The position numbers and the translations under genes were made by a program. Shown here piece by piece: positions 34,550-42,802 of a DNA stretch of 64,000 nt. This stretch comes from Bacteroidota bacterium (lineage in GTDB: Bacteria > Bacteroidota > Bacteroidia > UKL13-3), in the NCBI GenBank assembly GCA_013298895.1, contig JAAFJM010000001.1, positions 124,001 to 188,000 of the forward strand, in the 5' to 3' direction. Positions within the stretch are counted from its first letter, which is position 1. Each line of letters begins with the position of its first letter. The notes beneath the pieces are model-generated. The model worked only from the letters and a program-made list of their open reading frames with translations, did no database searches and was not told the origin of the DNA.

Positions 34550-35584
34550 ATGATACAATATTTTAAGCAATTTAAATCGTTACAACAAGCCGAAATTGGA
34601 AGCTATAGCCCTGGATTAAATGCCATAAAAGGATTGTTGGTAATAATCGTAATATTTGGTCATGCCATAAATATTACATCCAAATTCCAAACAGTTTATT
34701 TTTTTCATATGCCTCTTTTTTTATCAATTAGCGGTTTTTTGGTTAAAAAGTCGGCATTTGATGATGGAATTTTTGCTTACTTCAAAAAGTTTTTTAATAG
34801 AGCTATTATTCCATGGTTAATTGCATTTGTTGTTTTTATTCCAATCGCTTTTTATAATAAATCATTTGCTACTTTCTCAGTTAAAGATATATTTTATCCT
34901 TACTATCATTTGTGGTATATACCTGCTTATATTCTTGGTGTTTGCGTGTGTTTCTTAGCTATAAAATACAAAATTCCATATTGGTTGGTGCTAATTGTTT
35001 TAGTCTTTATTTCTTGCTGTTGGTTTATAATTTACCGCGATTCTTCTCCAGATAATTTGCCTTTATTTTACCTTGGTGAGAAAAGAATTTATGGCTACCT
35101 AACATTTTTCTTTTTAGGATTTGCTATTAGAAATAAGGAAATAACATGGCGCCCAAATCCATACATACTCATGGTTATTATTTCAATAGCAGGTTTGGTT
35201 ATATTGGCTTTTATAGCCAAGCACATGCAGTCAAATGGTACTTTATTAGTTACTCCCTATTTAATTTGTAATATTGGTTTGGTTTTTTTTACCCTTATTT
35301 ATTTATCATCTCAAAATTGGACTGATAATAAATTTATTCATTTTGTTAATAATCAGTCTTTGGGAATTTATTTGTATCACCCGTTGTTTATTTTTTTAGC
35401 TTATCAAATCTTAAACGACCCTCAAATGAACAAGTTGAATGATTTATACGGCACCATTATTTTTATTCTATCTACTCTTTTAAGTACAGCATTAATATGG
35501 TTATTAACTCAATTTGATATAACAAATAGATATGTGTTGGGAAATATCAAGAAGAATATCAATAAAAAGTTCAGTTATAATTAA
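34550..35584 (+). CDS. Membrane acyltransferase, acyltransferase-3 (OafA/NolL) family
   Basis: 344 residues with about ten hydrophobic segments. The N-terminal signature is N-A-I-K-G-L-L-V-I-I-V-I-F-G-H-A, with the conserved His at about 37. The C-terminal segment S-L-G-I-Y-L-Y-H-P-L-F matches this family. It transfers acetyl or other acyl groups to exported carbohydrates; the target is unknown. It begins one base after the sigma factor stop (TAA-A-ATG), so the two are probably co-transcribed and perhaps coupled. Its position between a sigma factor and the membrane regulator-like gene is unusual. Confidence 0.85.
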   Translation: MIQYFKQFKSLQQAEIGSYSPGLNAIKGLLVIIVIFGHAINITSKFQTVYFFHMPLFLSISGFLVKKSAFDDGIFAYFKKFFNRAIIPWLIAFVVFIPIAFYNKSFATFSVKDIFYPYYHLWYIPAYILGVCVCFLAIKYKIPYWLVLIVLVFISCCWFIIYRDSSPDNLPLFYLGEKRIYGYLTFFFLGFAIRNKEITWRPNPYILMVIISIAGLVILAFIAKHMQSNGTLLVTPYLICNIGLVFFTLIYLSSQNWTDNKFIHFVNNQSLGIYLYHPLFIFLAYQILNDPQMNKLNDLYGTIIFILSTLLSTALIWLLTQFDITNRYVLGNIKKNINKKFSYN

Positions 35585-35621
35585 ACCATTTAGTTGAAAT
35601 AATATCTACCAAATACTTTCA

Positions 35622-36164
35622 ATGGAAAACGAGACAGAAAAAAGTGAAAATGTATTTTTAAATAACTTACCTAAAACAAATGGTTTTAGTGTGCCAACTG
35701 GTTATTTTGAAAACAGAAGTACCTTGATTTTAAGCAAAATAGAAGCAAATAAAACTTTGGATATAACTGATAATGAAGGGGGCTTTACTGTTCCTGTGAA
35801 TTATTTTGAAACGAGTAAATCTCAAATATTAAGTAAAGTAAGTGCTCCACAAGTTAAAAAAGTAAATCTGTTGTATGCTACCAGTTGGCAATTTGTAAGT
35901 GGAATAGCAGCCATTTTTATAGCCTTTATTTCACTAATTATTTTTGTAAAAAATAATCAAACAGATAATTTAAGTGCAAACTTAAATAAGGTAAGCGAAG
36001 CAGAAATTATAGATTATTTGGCCAATAATGATGTGAAAATTGAATGGATTAATGAGTTAAATCCAGCAATAAAAGCAGATTCAAAAAAAGAAGAAAGTAA
36101 CAAAGAAATTGAACAATATTTATTAGAGCATGCTGACGAGCAAGCATTATTAGATGAACTTTAA
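35622..36164 (+). CDS. Single-pass membrane protein, possible anti-sigma factor
   Basis: 180 residues, one hydrophobic segment at about 88-110 with the N-terminal part on the cytoplasmic side by the positive-inside rule. The cytoplasmic half contains two copies of a roughly 20-residue repeat, G-F-x-V-P-x-x-Y-F-E about 40 residues apart (about 22-41 and 56-75). The C-terminal half is acidic and alpha-helical. Position after the ECF sigma factor and topology suggest an anti-sigma role, but it lacks a recognisable zinc-binding anti-sigma motif. The duplicated G-F-x-V-P-x-x-Y-F is also seen in other Bacteroidota proteins beside ECF sigmas, by my recollection only. Confidence 0.7.
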   Translation: MENETEKSENVFLNNLPKTNGFSVPTGYFENRSTLILSKIEANKTLDITDNEGGFTVPVNYFETSKSQILSKVSAPQVKKVNLLYATSWQFVSGIAAIFIAFISLIIFVKNNQTDNLSANLNKVSEAEIIDYLANNDVKIEWINELNPAIKADSKKEESNKEIEQYLLEHADEQALLDEL

Positions 36165-36175
36165 GAAAAAATACC

Positions 36176-36607
36176 ATGAAAAAATATATTTATTTAGTAG
36201 CAATTATTGCAACCATTTCATTGAATGCAATGGCTCAAAAAGGGGAAAGATTAGAAGCCATGAAAATTGGTTTTATTACTGAACGTTTGAATTTAAGTAG
36301 CGATGAAGCAAAAATATTTTGGCCAGTTTACAATAAATTTACCGAAGATTTAAAAAAATTGCGCCAAAGCACCAAAGGAAAAATTGCAGATGAAATGGCC
36401 GACATGCCAGCAATGACAGATGCTGAAGCTGAAAAAGTTTTAAACGATATGGTGAATTTTAAAATAAATGAAGCCGATTTGCTTAAAAAATATGCAACAG
36501 AATTTAAAAAGGTTTTACCAATAAAAAAGGTAGTTCTATTGTTTAAAGCCGAAAACGATTTTAAACGCGAATTGCTTAAAAAATTATCTCAACGAAATAG
36601 GGAGTAA
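36176..36607 (+). CDS. Spy/CpxP-like periplasmic protein
   Basis: 143 residues with a signal peptide (1-20, L-N-A-M-A-Q). The mature part is a highly charged helical protein with the L-N-L-S-S-D-E-A-K-I-F-W-P-V-Y motif resembling LTxxQ-type helices of the Spy/CpxP/heavy-metal-sensor group. Such proteins bind misfolded envelope proteins or metals. Located 11 nt after the membrane gene at the end of the ECF operon, it may be its envelope-stress effector or sensor. Confidence 0.7.
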   Translation: MKKYIYLVAIIATISLNAMAQKGERLEAMKIGFITERLNLSSDEAKIFWPVYNKFTEDLKKLRQSTKGKIADEMADMPAMTDAEAEKVLNDMVNFKINEADLLKKYATEFKKVLPIKKVVLLFKAENDFKRELLKKLSQRNRE

Positions 36608-36627
36608 AAAAGTAGTATTGTTAAGTT

Positions 36628-36659
36628 AGATTGTCATTGCGAACGAAGTGAAGCAATCT
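36628..36659. repeat. Widespread palindromic repeat of the CATTGCGA...GAAGCAATC type
   Basis: The core CATTGCGAACGAAGTGAAGC followed by AATC matches a short dispersed repeat common in many bacterial genomes. Outer arms AGATTG (36628-36633) and CAATCT (36654-36659) are perfect complements. It lies in the 97-nt gap between convergent genes. Confidence 0.75.
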
Positions 36660-36704
36660 CAAGCCTAACGATTAGTTTTTATATTAAAACTATAAGCAAA
36701 ACCC

Positions 36705-37616
36705 TTATTTCTTCAAGGTAATTTCTACACTTTCGCCTTCTTTTAAAGTAAGTGTATTGCCACGCAACCAAGGATTTAATAATTTTACCGTTTTATAATT
36801 GGTTTTAAACTGAATAGCCCAAGCAGCCAAATCAGGAATGGAATAATTAACCGATAAATTCATGGTTGGAATTGGATCATACAAATGATTTTTAGCTATG
36901 TAAAAGCCATATTGCTGCGGCTTTTCGGCTATTTCCTTCATGGCTAAAATTCTAAACACGTAACGCGATGTTTCGGTATTTAAAAATAAATCGTAATAAC
37001 TGCTACCTGATTGATTTTTTAGCTGACGCCTTAAACCTTCAATTCCCATATTATAACTGGCAGCCACCAAACCCCAATCGTTAAAAACTTCATACGATTC
37101 TTTAAAATACTTGCAAGCTGCATAAGTAGCTTTTTCGAGGTGATAGCGCTCGTCTACTTCGGTATTGATAGTTAGGCCATACTGTTTGCCTGTTTTATCC
37201 ATAAACTGCCAAAAACCCGATGCACCCACTGGTGAGTTTACATTCATTAAACCACTTTCAATTAATGCCACATATTTTAAATCATCGGGCATACCTTGTT
37301 CTTTTAAAATGCGCTCAATGGTTGGAAAAAATCGGTTTGCGCGCTTTAATAACAAAATGGTTTGCGATTGCCAATACACATTGGTAAGCAATTCTCTATC
37401 AAATCTTTCGCGCACATCAAACTCCTTTAAGCTGATTTTTTGCCCAGCAAATGTTACACTTTCGGGTATAGGCAATGAATAACTTCTGATGTTTTGTTCA
37501 ATTAACTGCTGCTGCTTATCATCGTAGCGTAAACTGCCTTTAATAAACAATCCGCTACCAAAACAAATGATACCAACTAACAGAATGATAACCGTATTTT
37601 TATTCCCAAATTTCAT
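36705..37616 (-). CDS. Membrane-anchored lytic murein transglycosylase (SLT family 1)
   Basis: 303 residues. An N-terminal hydrophobic segment (about 9-26) anchors it. The SLT catalytic domain (about 95-240) has catalytic Glu120 in A-L-I-E-S-G-L, then G-A-S-G-F-W-Q-F-M, and the late A-A-S-Y-N-M-G. It cleaves peptidoglycan glycan strands between MurNAc and GlcNAc with 1,6-anhydro formation. The C-terminal end (L-L-N-P-W-L-R-G-N-T-L) looks like the MltD type just before its LysM repeats, which are absent here. It follows the pseudouridine synthase after 2 nt on the same strand. Confidence 0.85.
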   Translation of the reverse strand: MKFGNKNTVIILLVGIICFGSGLFIKGSLRYDDKQQQLIEQNIRSYSLPIPESVTFAGQKISLKEFDVRERFDRELLTNVYWQSQTILLLKRANRFFPTIERILKEQGMPDDLKYVALIESGLMNVNSPVGASGFWQFMDKTGKQYGLTINTEVDERYHLEKATYAACKYFKESYEVFNDWGLVAASYNMGIEGLRRQLKNQSGSSYYDLFLNTETSRYVFRILAMKEIAEKPQQYGFYIAKNHLYDPIPTMNLSVNYSIPDLAAWAIQFKTNYKTVKLLNPWLRGNTLTLKEGESVEITLKK

Positions 37617-37618
37617 AT

Positions 37619-38671
37619 TTATTCCTCCTCCATTGGTTTAAAATGGGCGTAATTTTTCCATTTATCTAATACTTTCACAAAATCGTCAGGCAATGGACTT
37701 TCAAAAAACATACGCTCATTGGTTACAGGATGGGTAAAACCAAGCGAACGTGCGTGTAAAGCCTGGCGAGGCAATATTTCAAAACAATTATCTACAAATT
37801 GCTTGTATTTAGTAAATGTTGTTCCTTTTAAAATTCTATCTCCACCATAAGTTGTATCGCCAAAAAGTGGATGCCCAATACTTTTGGCATGAACCCTAAT
37901 TTGATGTGTTCTACCAGTTTCTAACTTTAATTCAATTAAACTCACATAAGTTAAGTTTTCTAATACTTTGTAATGTGTAACACTCCATTTTCCTTTTTCT
38001 TCTTCATTGTAAAGTTGGAAAATTTTTCTGTCATGGTTACTGCGGCCAATATATCCAGTTATGGTTCCTTCAGGTTCCGGCATTTCGCCCCAAGCTATGG
38101 CATTATAACTTCTATCAATGCTGTGTTCGTAAAACTGTTTGGCCAAATGGGTCATGGCATGTTCGGTTTTAGCCACCACCAATAAACCAGTGGTGTTTTT
38201 ATCAATTCTATGCACCAAACCTGGCCTTACATTATTTTCCTTAGCAAAAGGCAAATCTTGAAAATGCCAAGCCAAAGCATTTACCAAAGTACCAGTAGTG
38301 TTATTATAACCAGGATGAACCACCATGTTAGTAGGTTTGTTTACAATTAATAACGAATCATCTTCGTAAATAATATTTAACGGAATATTTTCTTCAACAA
38401 TTTCGGTATTAGCCGGAGGATTGGGTAAAACAATGCTAATTACATCAAAAGGTTTTACTTTATAATTTGATTTTACTGGTTTTTCGTTTACCAAAACACA
38501 ACCTAATTCGCAGGCTTGCTGCAATTTGGAGCGCGTAGCATTGGCTATACGAATCATTAAATATTTATCAATTCGAAGCATGGCTTGACCCTTTTCTACT
38601 TCTACTCGGTGATGTTCGTATAGTTCTTGTTCTTCGTTATTGTCGTCTTCTAAAAGCGGCTTTAAATACAT
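37619..38671 (-). CDS. RluA/RluD-family 23S rRNA pseudouridine synthase
   Basis: 350 residues. N-terminal S4 RNA-binding domain (about 30-90) then the RluA catalytic domain with Asp157 in V-H-R-I-D-K-N-T-T-G-L. The S4 domain and length fit RluD, which modifies helix 69 of 23S rRNA, but RluC-like specificity cannot be excluded. A 30-residue acidic N-terminal extension precedes S4. Its start lies 5 nt from a TACCTTCG -7-like box, so the mRNA may be nearly leaderless. It is co-oriented with the transglycosylase. Confidence 0.92.
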   Translation of the reverse strand: MYLKPLLEDDNNEEQELYEHHRVEVEKGQAMLRIDKYLMIRIANATRSKLQQACELGCVLVNEKPVKSNYKVKPFDVISIVLPNPPANTEIVEENIPLNIIYEDDSLLIVNKPTNMVVHPGYNNTTGTLVNALAWHFQDLPFAKENNVRPGLVHRIDKNTTGLLVVAKTEHAMTHLAKQFYEHSIDRSYNAIAWGEMPEPEGTITGYIGRSNHDRKIFQLYNEEEKGKWSVTHYKVLENLTYVSLIELKLETGRTHQIRVHAKSIGHPLFGDTTYGGDRILKGTTFTKYKQFVDNCFEILPRQALHARSLGFTHPVTNERMFFESPLPDDFVKVLDKWKNYAHFKPMEEE

Positions 38672-38982
38672 TTTGCGAAGGTAAGGCTTTTAGTTGATAG
38701 TTGTCGGTTGTTAGTTCATAGAGGTTTTTGGGATTGGTTTGTTGATTACGTTAATTTGATGTGTTGAAAGGTTTGTGTTTTATGATTATTAACTAAAAAA
38801 GGTAGGGTGGGGGAGTAATGCCTCAGACAAAACGCATCTCAAATTTGTAACACCTGCAGCATGTAGATGCTTTTGTTTGGCAGTGAGAGATTGTTTTTCT
38901 ATCATTAAAACTAAGGTTGAGCAAAGCATAAATTCCAATTTAACCTTGCTAAGGTTAGCTATAGTTTTCTAGTAATATAAAA
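38672..38982. other. Intergenic region of 311 nt between divergent-from-RluD and permease genes
   Basis: No coding potential seen on either strand. It holds a CGAAGGTA box at 38676-38683 (TACCTTCG on the minus strand) 5 nt before the pseudouridine synthase start, a 7-nt-period array at 38691-38725, a G-rich stretch near 38810, and a small hairpin TAACCTT-GCT-AAGGTTA at 38941-38957 downstream of the permease stop. I see nothing else. Confidence 0.6.
38691..38725. repeat. Heptanucleotide-period array (TAGTTGA type)
   Basis: Five 7-nt units: TAGTTGA, TAGTTGT, CGGTTGT, TAGTTCA, TAGAGGT. It starts 20 nt upstream of the pseudouridine synthase start codon. Confidence 0.65.
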
Positions 38983-40215
38983 CTATTCGAACCGAAGTGC
39001 TTCTATAGGATCCAATTCACTGGCTTTTTTAGCAGGATAATAACCAGAAGCAATTCCAACTACAAAACATAAAAATAAGCCTAAACCTATCCAAGCCCAA
39101 GGAATTATAAAGCCTCCACCAATAAAGGATGTAACAATATTTCCAACAATAATTCCTAAAATAATTCCACCCAATCCGCCCATTTGGCAAATTACCAACG
39201 CTTCAATTAAAAACTGTTTCTTAATGTTTTGTTGCGTAGCACCTAACGATTTTCTAATACCTATTTCGCGGGTACGTTCTGTAACAGAAACCAACATAAT
39301 ATTCATCAATCCAATGGCTGCGCCCAATAAGGTTATAAAACCTATGGCTGTAGCAGCAATGGTAATAAAACTTAACTGACCAATAACTTGATTGGCCACA
39401 TTATCGGCTTTCATTATTTCAAAATTATTTGGTTCATTTACACGCAAACCTCTTACTCTTCTAAACACACTGATGGCTTCGTCTACCGCCATATCCATAT
39501 TGGTAACATTTGAAACTGCAACTGTAACCACTGCACTCATACTTTTTTCCGAAAATACTTGGTAAGCATTATCAATTGGCACAATTACCATTCTATCGCC
39601 ACCAAAACCCATGCTTGAACCTTTTTCTTTTAACACGCCAATTACCCTGTATTTGGCCGCACCAACAGCAATCAGTTCACCAATTGGCATTTTATATTTA
39701 AATAATTTGTCTTTTACTTCTTTGCCAATAATAGCCACATTTGCAGCCGAGGTAATATCTTGTTTTGAAAAATTTCGGCCATAATCTAAATCGTAGGCAG
39801 CTACTTGCAGGTAATTTTCATCGCTTCCCAATACCATGATATTAGGTTCGGTTTTATAACTAACGTATTTTATGGTTGCTGTCCAGCTGGCATTAATCGA
39901 GGTAGAAAAAGTACAAGGAAAACGGAATTGCTCAGCAAATTTTTCTGTTTGTTGTTGGGTGATGTCGGTATATTTTTTTTGTGGCTTACCGCTTACCCCA
40001 AACCTAACTGAGTTGCCCCTATTTTTTATATTAAAAGTATTGGCACCAATATTATTAAAACTTTTATTGATACTCAGTTTCATGCCATCAATGGCAGTTA
40101 AAATGCCTACCAAAGCCATTATACCAATTGATATAATTAAAGCCGTAATAACTGCTCTGGTTCTATTAGCCCCAATAGAGGTAAAAGCTATTTTTATATT
40201 TTCGGTTAATGTCAT
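38983..40215 (-). CDS. ABC transporter permease (MacB/FtsX type)
   Basis: With the start at 40215 the protein has 410 residues and begins [12 protein letters not shown], the typical N-terminus of MacB-like permeases. One N-terminal membrane segment ([11 protein letters not shown]), a large periplasmic MacB core, then three C-terminal segments with the FtsX signature [14 protein letters not shown]. The likely role is export of peptides, lipoproteins or toxins with a separate ATPase that is not in this window. An in-frame start at 40401 would add 62 residues, partly from the 7-nt array at 40295-40343, and I consider it unlikely. Confidence 0.85.
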   Translation of the reverse strand: MTLTENIKIAFTSIGANRTRAVITALIISIGIMALVGILTAIDGMKLSINKSFNNIGANTFNIKNRGNSVRFGVSGKPQKKYTDITQQQTEKFAEQFRFPCTFSTSINASWTATIKYVSYKTEPNIMVLGSDENYLQVAAYDLDYGRNFSKQDITSAANVAIIGKEVKDKLFKYKMPIGELIAVGAAKYRVIGVLKEKGSSMGFGGDRMVIVPIDNAYQVFSEKSMSAVVTVAVSNVTNMDMAVDEAISVFRRVRGLRVNEPNNFEIMKADNVANQVIGQLSFITIAATAIGFITLLGAAIGLMNIMLVSVTERTREIGIRKSLGATQQNIKKQFLIEALVICQMGGLGGIILGIIVGNIVTSFIGGGFIIPWAWIGLGLFLCFVVGIASGYYPAKKASELDPIEALRFE

Positions 40216-40294
40216 TTGTTTGGACCAAATAGAATTAGCACCAAAAATAGGTTTTCGAAACCAAATAGTTATTTTATTTATATAAAAGGAAAAA

Positions 40295-40343
40295 GCAATG
40301 GACAATGAGCAATTGGCAATTGGCAAATTGTAATCAAGCAACT
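40295..40343. repeat. Heptanucleotide-period array (GCAATTG type)
   Basis: Units GCAATGG, ACAATGA, GCAATTG, GCAATTG, GCAAATT, GTAATCA, AGCAACT. It lies upstream of the permease start, inside the open frame extending from 40401. It closely resembles the array at 25962 (GCAATAC). Confidence 0.75.
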
Positions 40344-40494
40344 GGTCATAATCTTGTGTACATGGAAATAAAGTGAATGAGTAAAAATTAAAAAGATTCA
40401 ATACTATCGTACAACATATTTATTCTAAACACTTAGCGCGGTTTGCTAACTATTCTGATAGTTTAGAGATGTCCTAATTGTATTTATTGTGATA

Positions 40495-40502
40495 TATTTT
40501 TG
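40495..40502 (+). promoter_or_regulatory. -7 promoter box (TATTTTTG) upstream of the first unknown gene of the island
   Basis: A perfect TAnnTTTG match, 24 nt before the ATG at 40526 and 48 nt before the ATG at 40550. No TTTG -33 element at 18-20 nt was found. Confidence 0.3.
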
Positions 40503-40525
40503 TAGTTGGGATCATTTTTAAATTT

Positions 40526-40939
40526 ATGTTTGTTTTTTATAAAAACACTATGGAATTAGGTAAATTAGATGATATTTCGTTTAACATTGGAGATATTCAT
40601 TATTGGGGAAGTATTGAAGAATCGCCAATTGAACAAAAGTTGATTGAAGAATTTGGCTATAAAAGGCATGAGTCTTTAAATGAAAAAAAATATGAAGCTA
40701 GTTGGATGATTTCTGATGACAATCTTTATTTAGGTTATGTTAATGGTTACATTGATTATCAAAGATTTTGCACTCTAGACATTTTACCTTTTCAAGCCAA
40801 TACAGATATACTAATTTTCTACCATTGGTTTTGTGGTGATTTAAAAATATTTTACAATAAAGATGAACCGAAGAGCACCGAATATAATTCTGAAATCACT
40901 TTCGTTGTTGAACAAGGAGTTTTTGTAACGATTAAATAA
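40526..40939 (+). CDS. Hypothetical protein, accessory island
   Basis: 137 residues from this start; a second ATG at 40550 gives 129 residues and is equally plausible (it begins M-E-L-G-K-L-D-D). Soluble and acidic, rich in aromatic residues and I/D/Y, with G-Y-V-N-G-Y-I-D-Y and Y-H-W-F-C-G-D segments, as in the compact beta-rich proteins that often act as immunity proteins. I do not recognise it and no toxin gene is nearby. Base composition is close to its neighbours. Confidence 0.6.
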   Translation: MFVFYKNTMELGKLDDISFNIGDIHYWGSIEESPIEQKLIEEFGYKRHESLNEKKYEASWMISDDNLYLGYVNGYIDYQRFCTLDILPFQANTDILIFYHWFCGDLKIFYNKDEPKSTEYNSEITFVVEQGVFVTIK

Positions 40940-41023
40940 AAATTTTTAAACTAATTTTTTATAAAGCACCTTATTTCCTTTTTTTAATTTTCTAATTATT
41001 GTCATTATTCAATGGTTTTCTAG

Positions 41024-41156
41024 ACTCAATTTGAAGAAGAATTAGCTTTACATAAAATGATGATAGAGTAAAAAAGAAAAGGAGGATAAAAAATATGGTA
41101 AAAAAAATCTAAAACCAAAGAGTAAAAAAACACTTGATGATACAGGTAAAACATAA
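41024..41156 (+). pseudogene. Remnant of a coding sequence with frame change
   Basis: Two short in-frame pieces read like one protein tail. 41024-41068 gives T-Q-F-E-E-E-L-A-L-H-K-M-M-I-E, then a stop. 41067-41156, in another frame, gives a lysine-rich tail S-K-K-E-K-E-D-K-K-Y-G ... T-L-D-D-T-G-K-T and a stop. Together they suggest the C-terminus of a decayed gene disrupted by a frameshift. It is AT-rich, so it could be chance. The surrounding stretch 40940-41264 has no other gene. Confidence 0.3.
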
Positions 41157-41213
41157 AAATAGTTAAATCTTGATACATTTCGGTTTAAGCTCATTTTGTA
41201 AGAATTTAGTAAG

Positions 41214-41244
41214 TTGTTTTATCGAAAATTTAGTATCTATTTTG
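41214..41244 (+). promoter_or_regulatory. Possible promoter of the 41265 gene
   Basis: TTG (41214-41216), a 21-nt spacer and TATTTTG (41238-41244, one base short of TAnnTTTG), ending 20 nt before the ATG at 41265. This makes the TTG a -33 element rather than a start codon. Confidence 0.3.
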
Positions 41245-41264
41245 CATCCTTAATTTATAAAAAA

Positions 41265-41555
41265 ATGGAAGCAATTACAGCAAGATTACTATTTCGTGTG
41301 CTAAACGATAAAACAAATTCAATTGAAAGTACTTCAGAGGAAATCTTACCTTATTTAACCGATGATGTTTCAATTACTTTAAATTTAGGAAGCGTTTTTA
41401 ACTTTAGAGGCGTTGATTACAAAGTTGAAAAAATAGAAACACATCTTTCCGAGAAAACTAAAGAAATTTATGGAATGAGTTATGCAGAAAAAATTGGGAG
41501 AAGTTATCCTTATTCAATCTCTATTTCATATACTGTAAGCGAAGTAATTAAATAA
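41265..41555 (+). CDS. Hypothetical protein, accessory island
   Basis: 96 residues from the ATG at 41265 (M-E-A-I-T-A-R-L-L-F-R-V-L). A TTG 51 nt upstream lies in a probable promoter. The protein looks like a compact alpha/beta domain: strands A-R-L-L-F-R-V-L and S-V-F-N-F-R-G-V-D-Y-K-V then S-I-S-I-S-Y-T-V. I do not recognise it. It is followed after 67 nt by a larger unknown gene in the same direction. Confidence 0.6.
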   Translation: MEAITARLLFRVLNDKTNSIESTSEEILPYLTDDVSITLNLGSVFNFRGVDYKVEKIETHLSEKTKEIYGMSYAEKIGRSYPYSISISYTVSEVIK

Positions 41556-41622
41556 AAACCAGTAAAAAATATTTCACAAAGATTTTGTTACCAAGTTAAA
41601 ATAAATCTCAATAATATACTAC

Positions 41623-42771
41623 ATGAATTACACAACCGAAGTTACAGCTGACGATAAGTTAATAGTAAGTTTTCCAGATTTGAATGGGATTTTGATTTGG
41701 AATGGGTCACTTGAAGGTTTTCAAAAGGCATTGTTTGAAAATATATTACAGCCTTCAGGTGAAATTACAGAATCAGGTAAATTTGATTATGAATTCCTTA
41801 GGGCTTTTAATAAATCTTTTTTATCGCAAAGTTTAAAAAAGTCACGTTCTATAGCTTTTCATAAATTTGAAGAGGTCGATAATATTAATGGAAAACTTGA
41901 AATTCTTTCCGAAATTGAATCAATAAAAACAATTAAATCGTTTAATAGTGATTTTGGAGTATTTACTTTAGAATATAAAAATGGGAAACCTATTAAGGTT
42001 CTAAACGAAAACATAAAATTTTTAAATGTAATTTCACTAGCTATTGAAAATGAAACAATAGATAGAGTTTTATCCAAATACTATAATATTGTTGAAATTG
42101 ATTTACCCAAATTTGCCATAAAAGAAGACAATGAAAGAGTTGATTTTGATGATATATATACCATACTAAAAGGTGATGCGAAATTTGGTTTAATAGATTT
42201 AGATAGTTTAGGAGGAAATTTTAGCAGATTATTTATTAGTGATAGTGGTAAATTTGTTGTTGAATATGCTAATGGTAAACCAATAAACGTTACTGGTGAA
42301 AATAAAAATTTAGTAGATGCTTTAAATACATCAATTATGAATGGTGGCTTTGAAAGCGTTTTATCAGATCCTTATTTAAATGCAATTGAAATAGATGATG
42401 TTTTTAAAAAAGAATTTGAACAAGAAATGGAAAATCAAGATATTTTGTTCAAAGAACCTAACGATTTTAGATTAGATAACAAAAAGGATTATTTAGGTGG
42501 AAGAGTTTTTTTTAGCATAAATGGAATAATAGAGTTAATTGAAAATATTGAGAATGTAGATAGTTGGCCAACCAAATACAATAATCTTATAATAAAAAAT
42601 TTAGCCGATAAAAATTCACAGTTTTATATGACGGATTCAAAAAATTTTGTTGGAAATCAAAAACTACAGGTTGGCGATTCAGTTGAAGTAGATTTTTTTG
42701 TTAACTGTGTGAAATCATCAAAAAATATTTGGTTCAATAATTTTGATATTAAATCAATTAGAAAAGTTTAG
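41623..42771 (+). CDS. Hypothetical protein with tandem internal repeat
   Basis: 382 residues, acidic, soluble, no signal peptide. Two copies of a roughly 60-residue unit, one near residues 107-165 (F-x-L-E-Y-K-N-G-K-P-I-K-V) and one near 200-260 (F-V-V-E-Y-A-N-G-K-P-I-N-V), each followed by a helix and I-V/A-E-I-D. The last about 90 residues (from G-G-R-V-F-F-S-I-N-G) look like an OB-type or other small beta fold ending in Q-V-G-D-S-V-E-V-D-F-F-V. I do not recognise the family. It is the last gene before an inverted-repeat element and the tatD gene. Confidence 0.65.
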   Translation: MNYTTEVTADDKLIVSFPDLNGILIWNGSLEGFQKALFENILQPSGEITESGKFDYEFLRAFNKSFLSQSLKKSRSIAFHKFEEVDNINGKLEILSEIESIKTIKSFNSDFGVFTLEYKNGKPIKVLNENIKFLNVISLAIENETIDRVLSKYYNIVEIDLPKFAIKEDNERVDFDDIYTILKGDAKFGLIDLDSLGGNFSRLFISDSGKFVVEYANGKPINVTGENKNLVDALNTSIMNGGFESVLSDPYLNAIEIDDVFKKEFEQEMENQDILFKEPNDFRLDNKKDYLGGRVFFSINGIIELIENIENVDSWPTKYNNLIIKNLADKNSQFYMTDSKNFVGNQKLQVGDSVEVDFFVNCVKSSKNIWFNNFDIKSIRKV

Positions 42772-42802
42772 ATGCCAGAAAGTTAATTGTCTATCTCTCC
42801 TG

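Noticed and set aside
38941-38957. Hairpin TAACCTT-GCT-AAGGTTA as terminator of the permease gene
   Set aside because: Only a 7-bp stem without a T-tract on the minus strand.
41079-41112. Strong AAGGAGG ribosome-binding site before an ATG
   Set aside because: The ATG is followed by only four more codons before a stop, so no protein is made. A-rich chance match.
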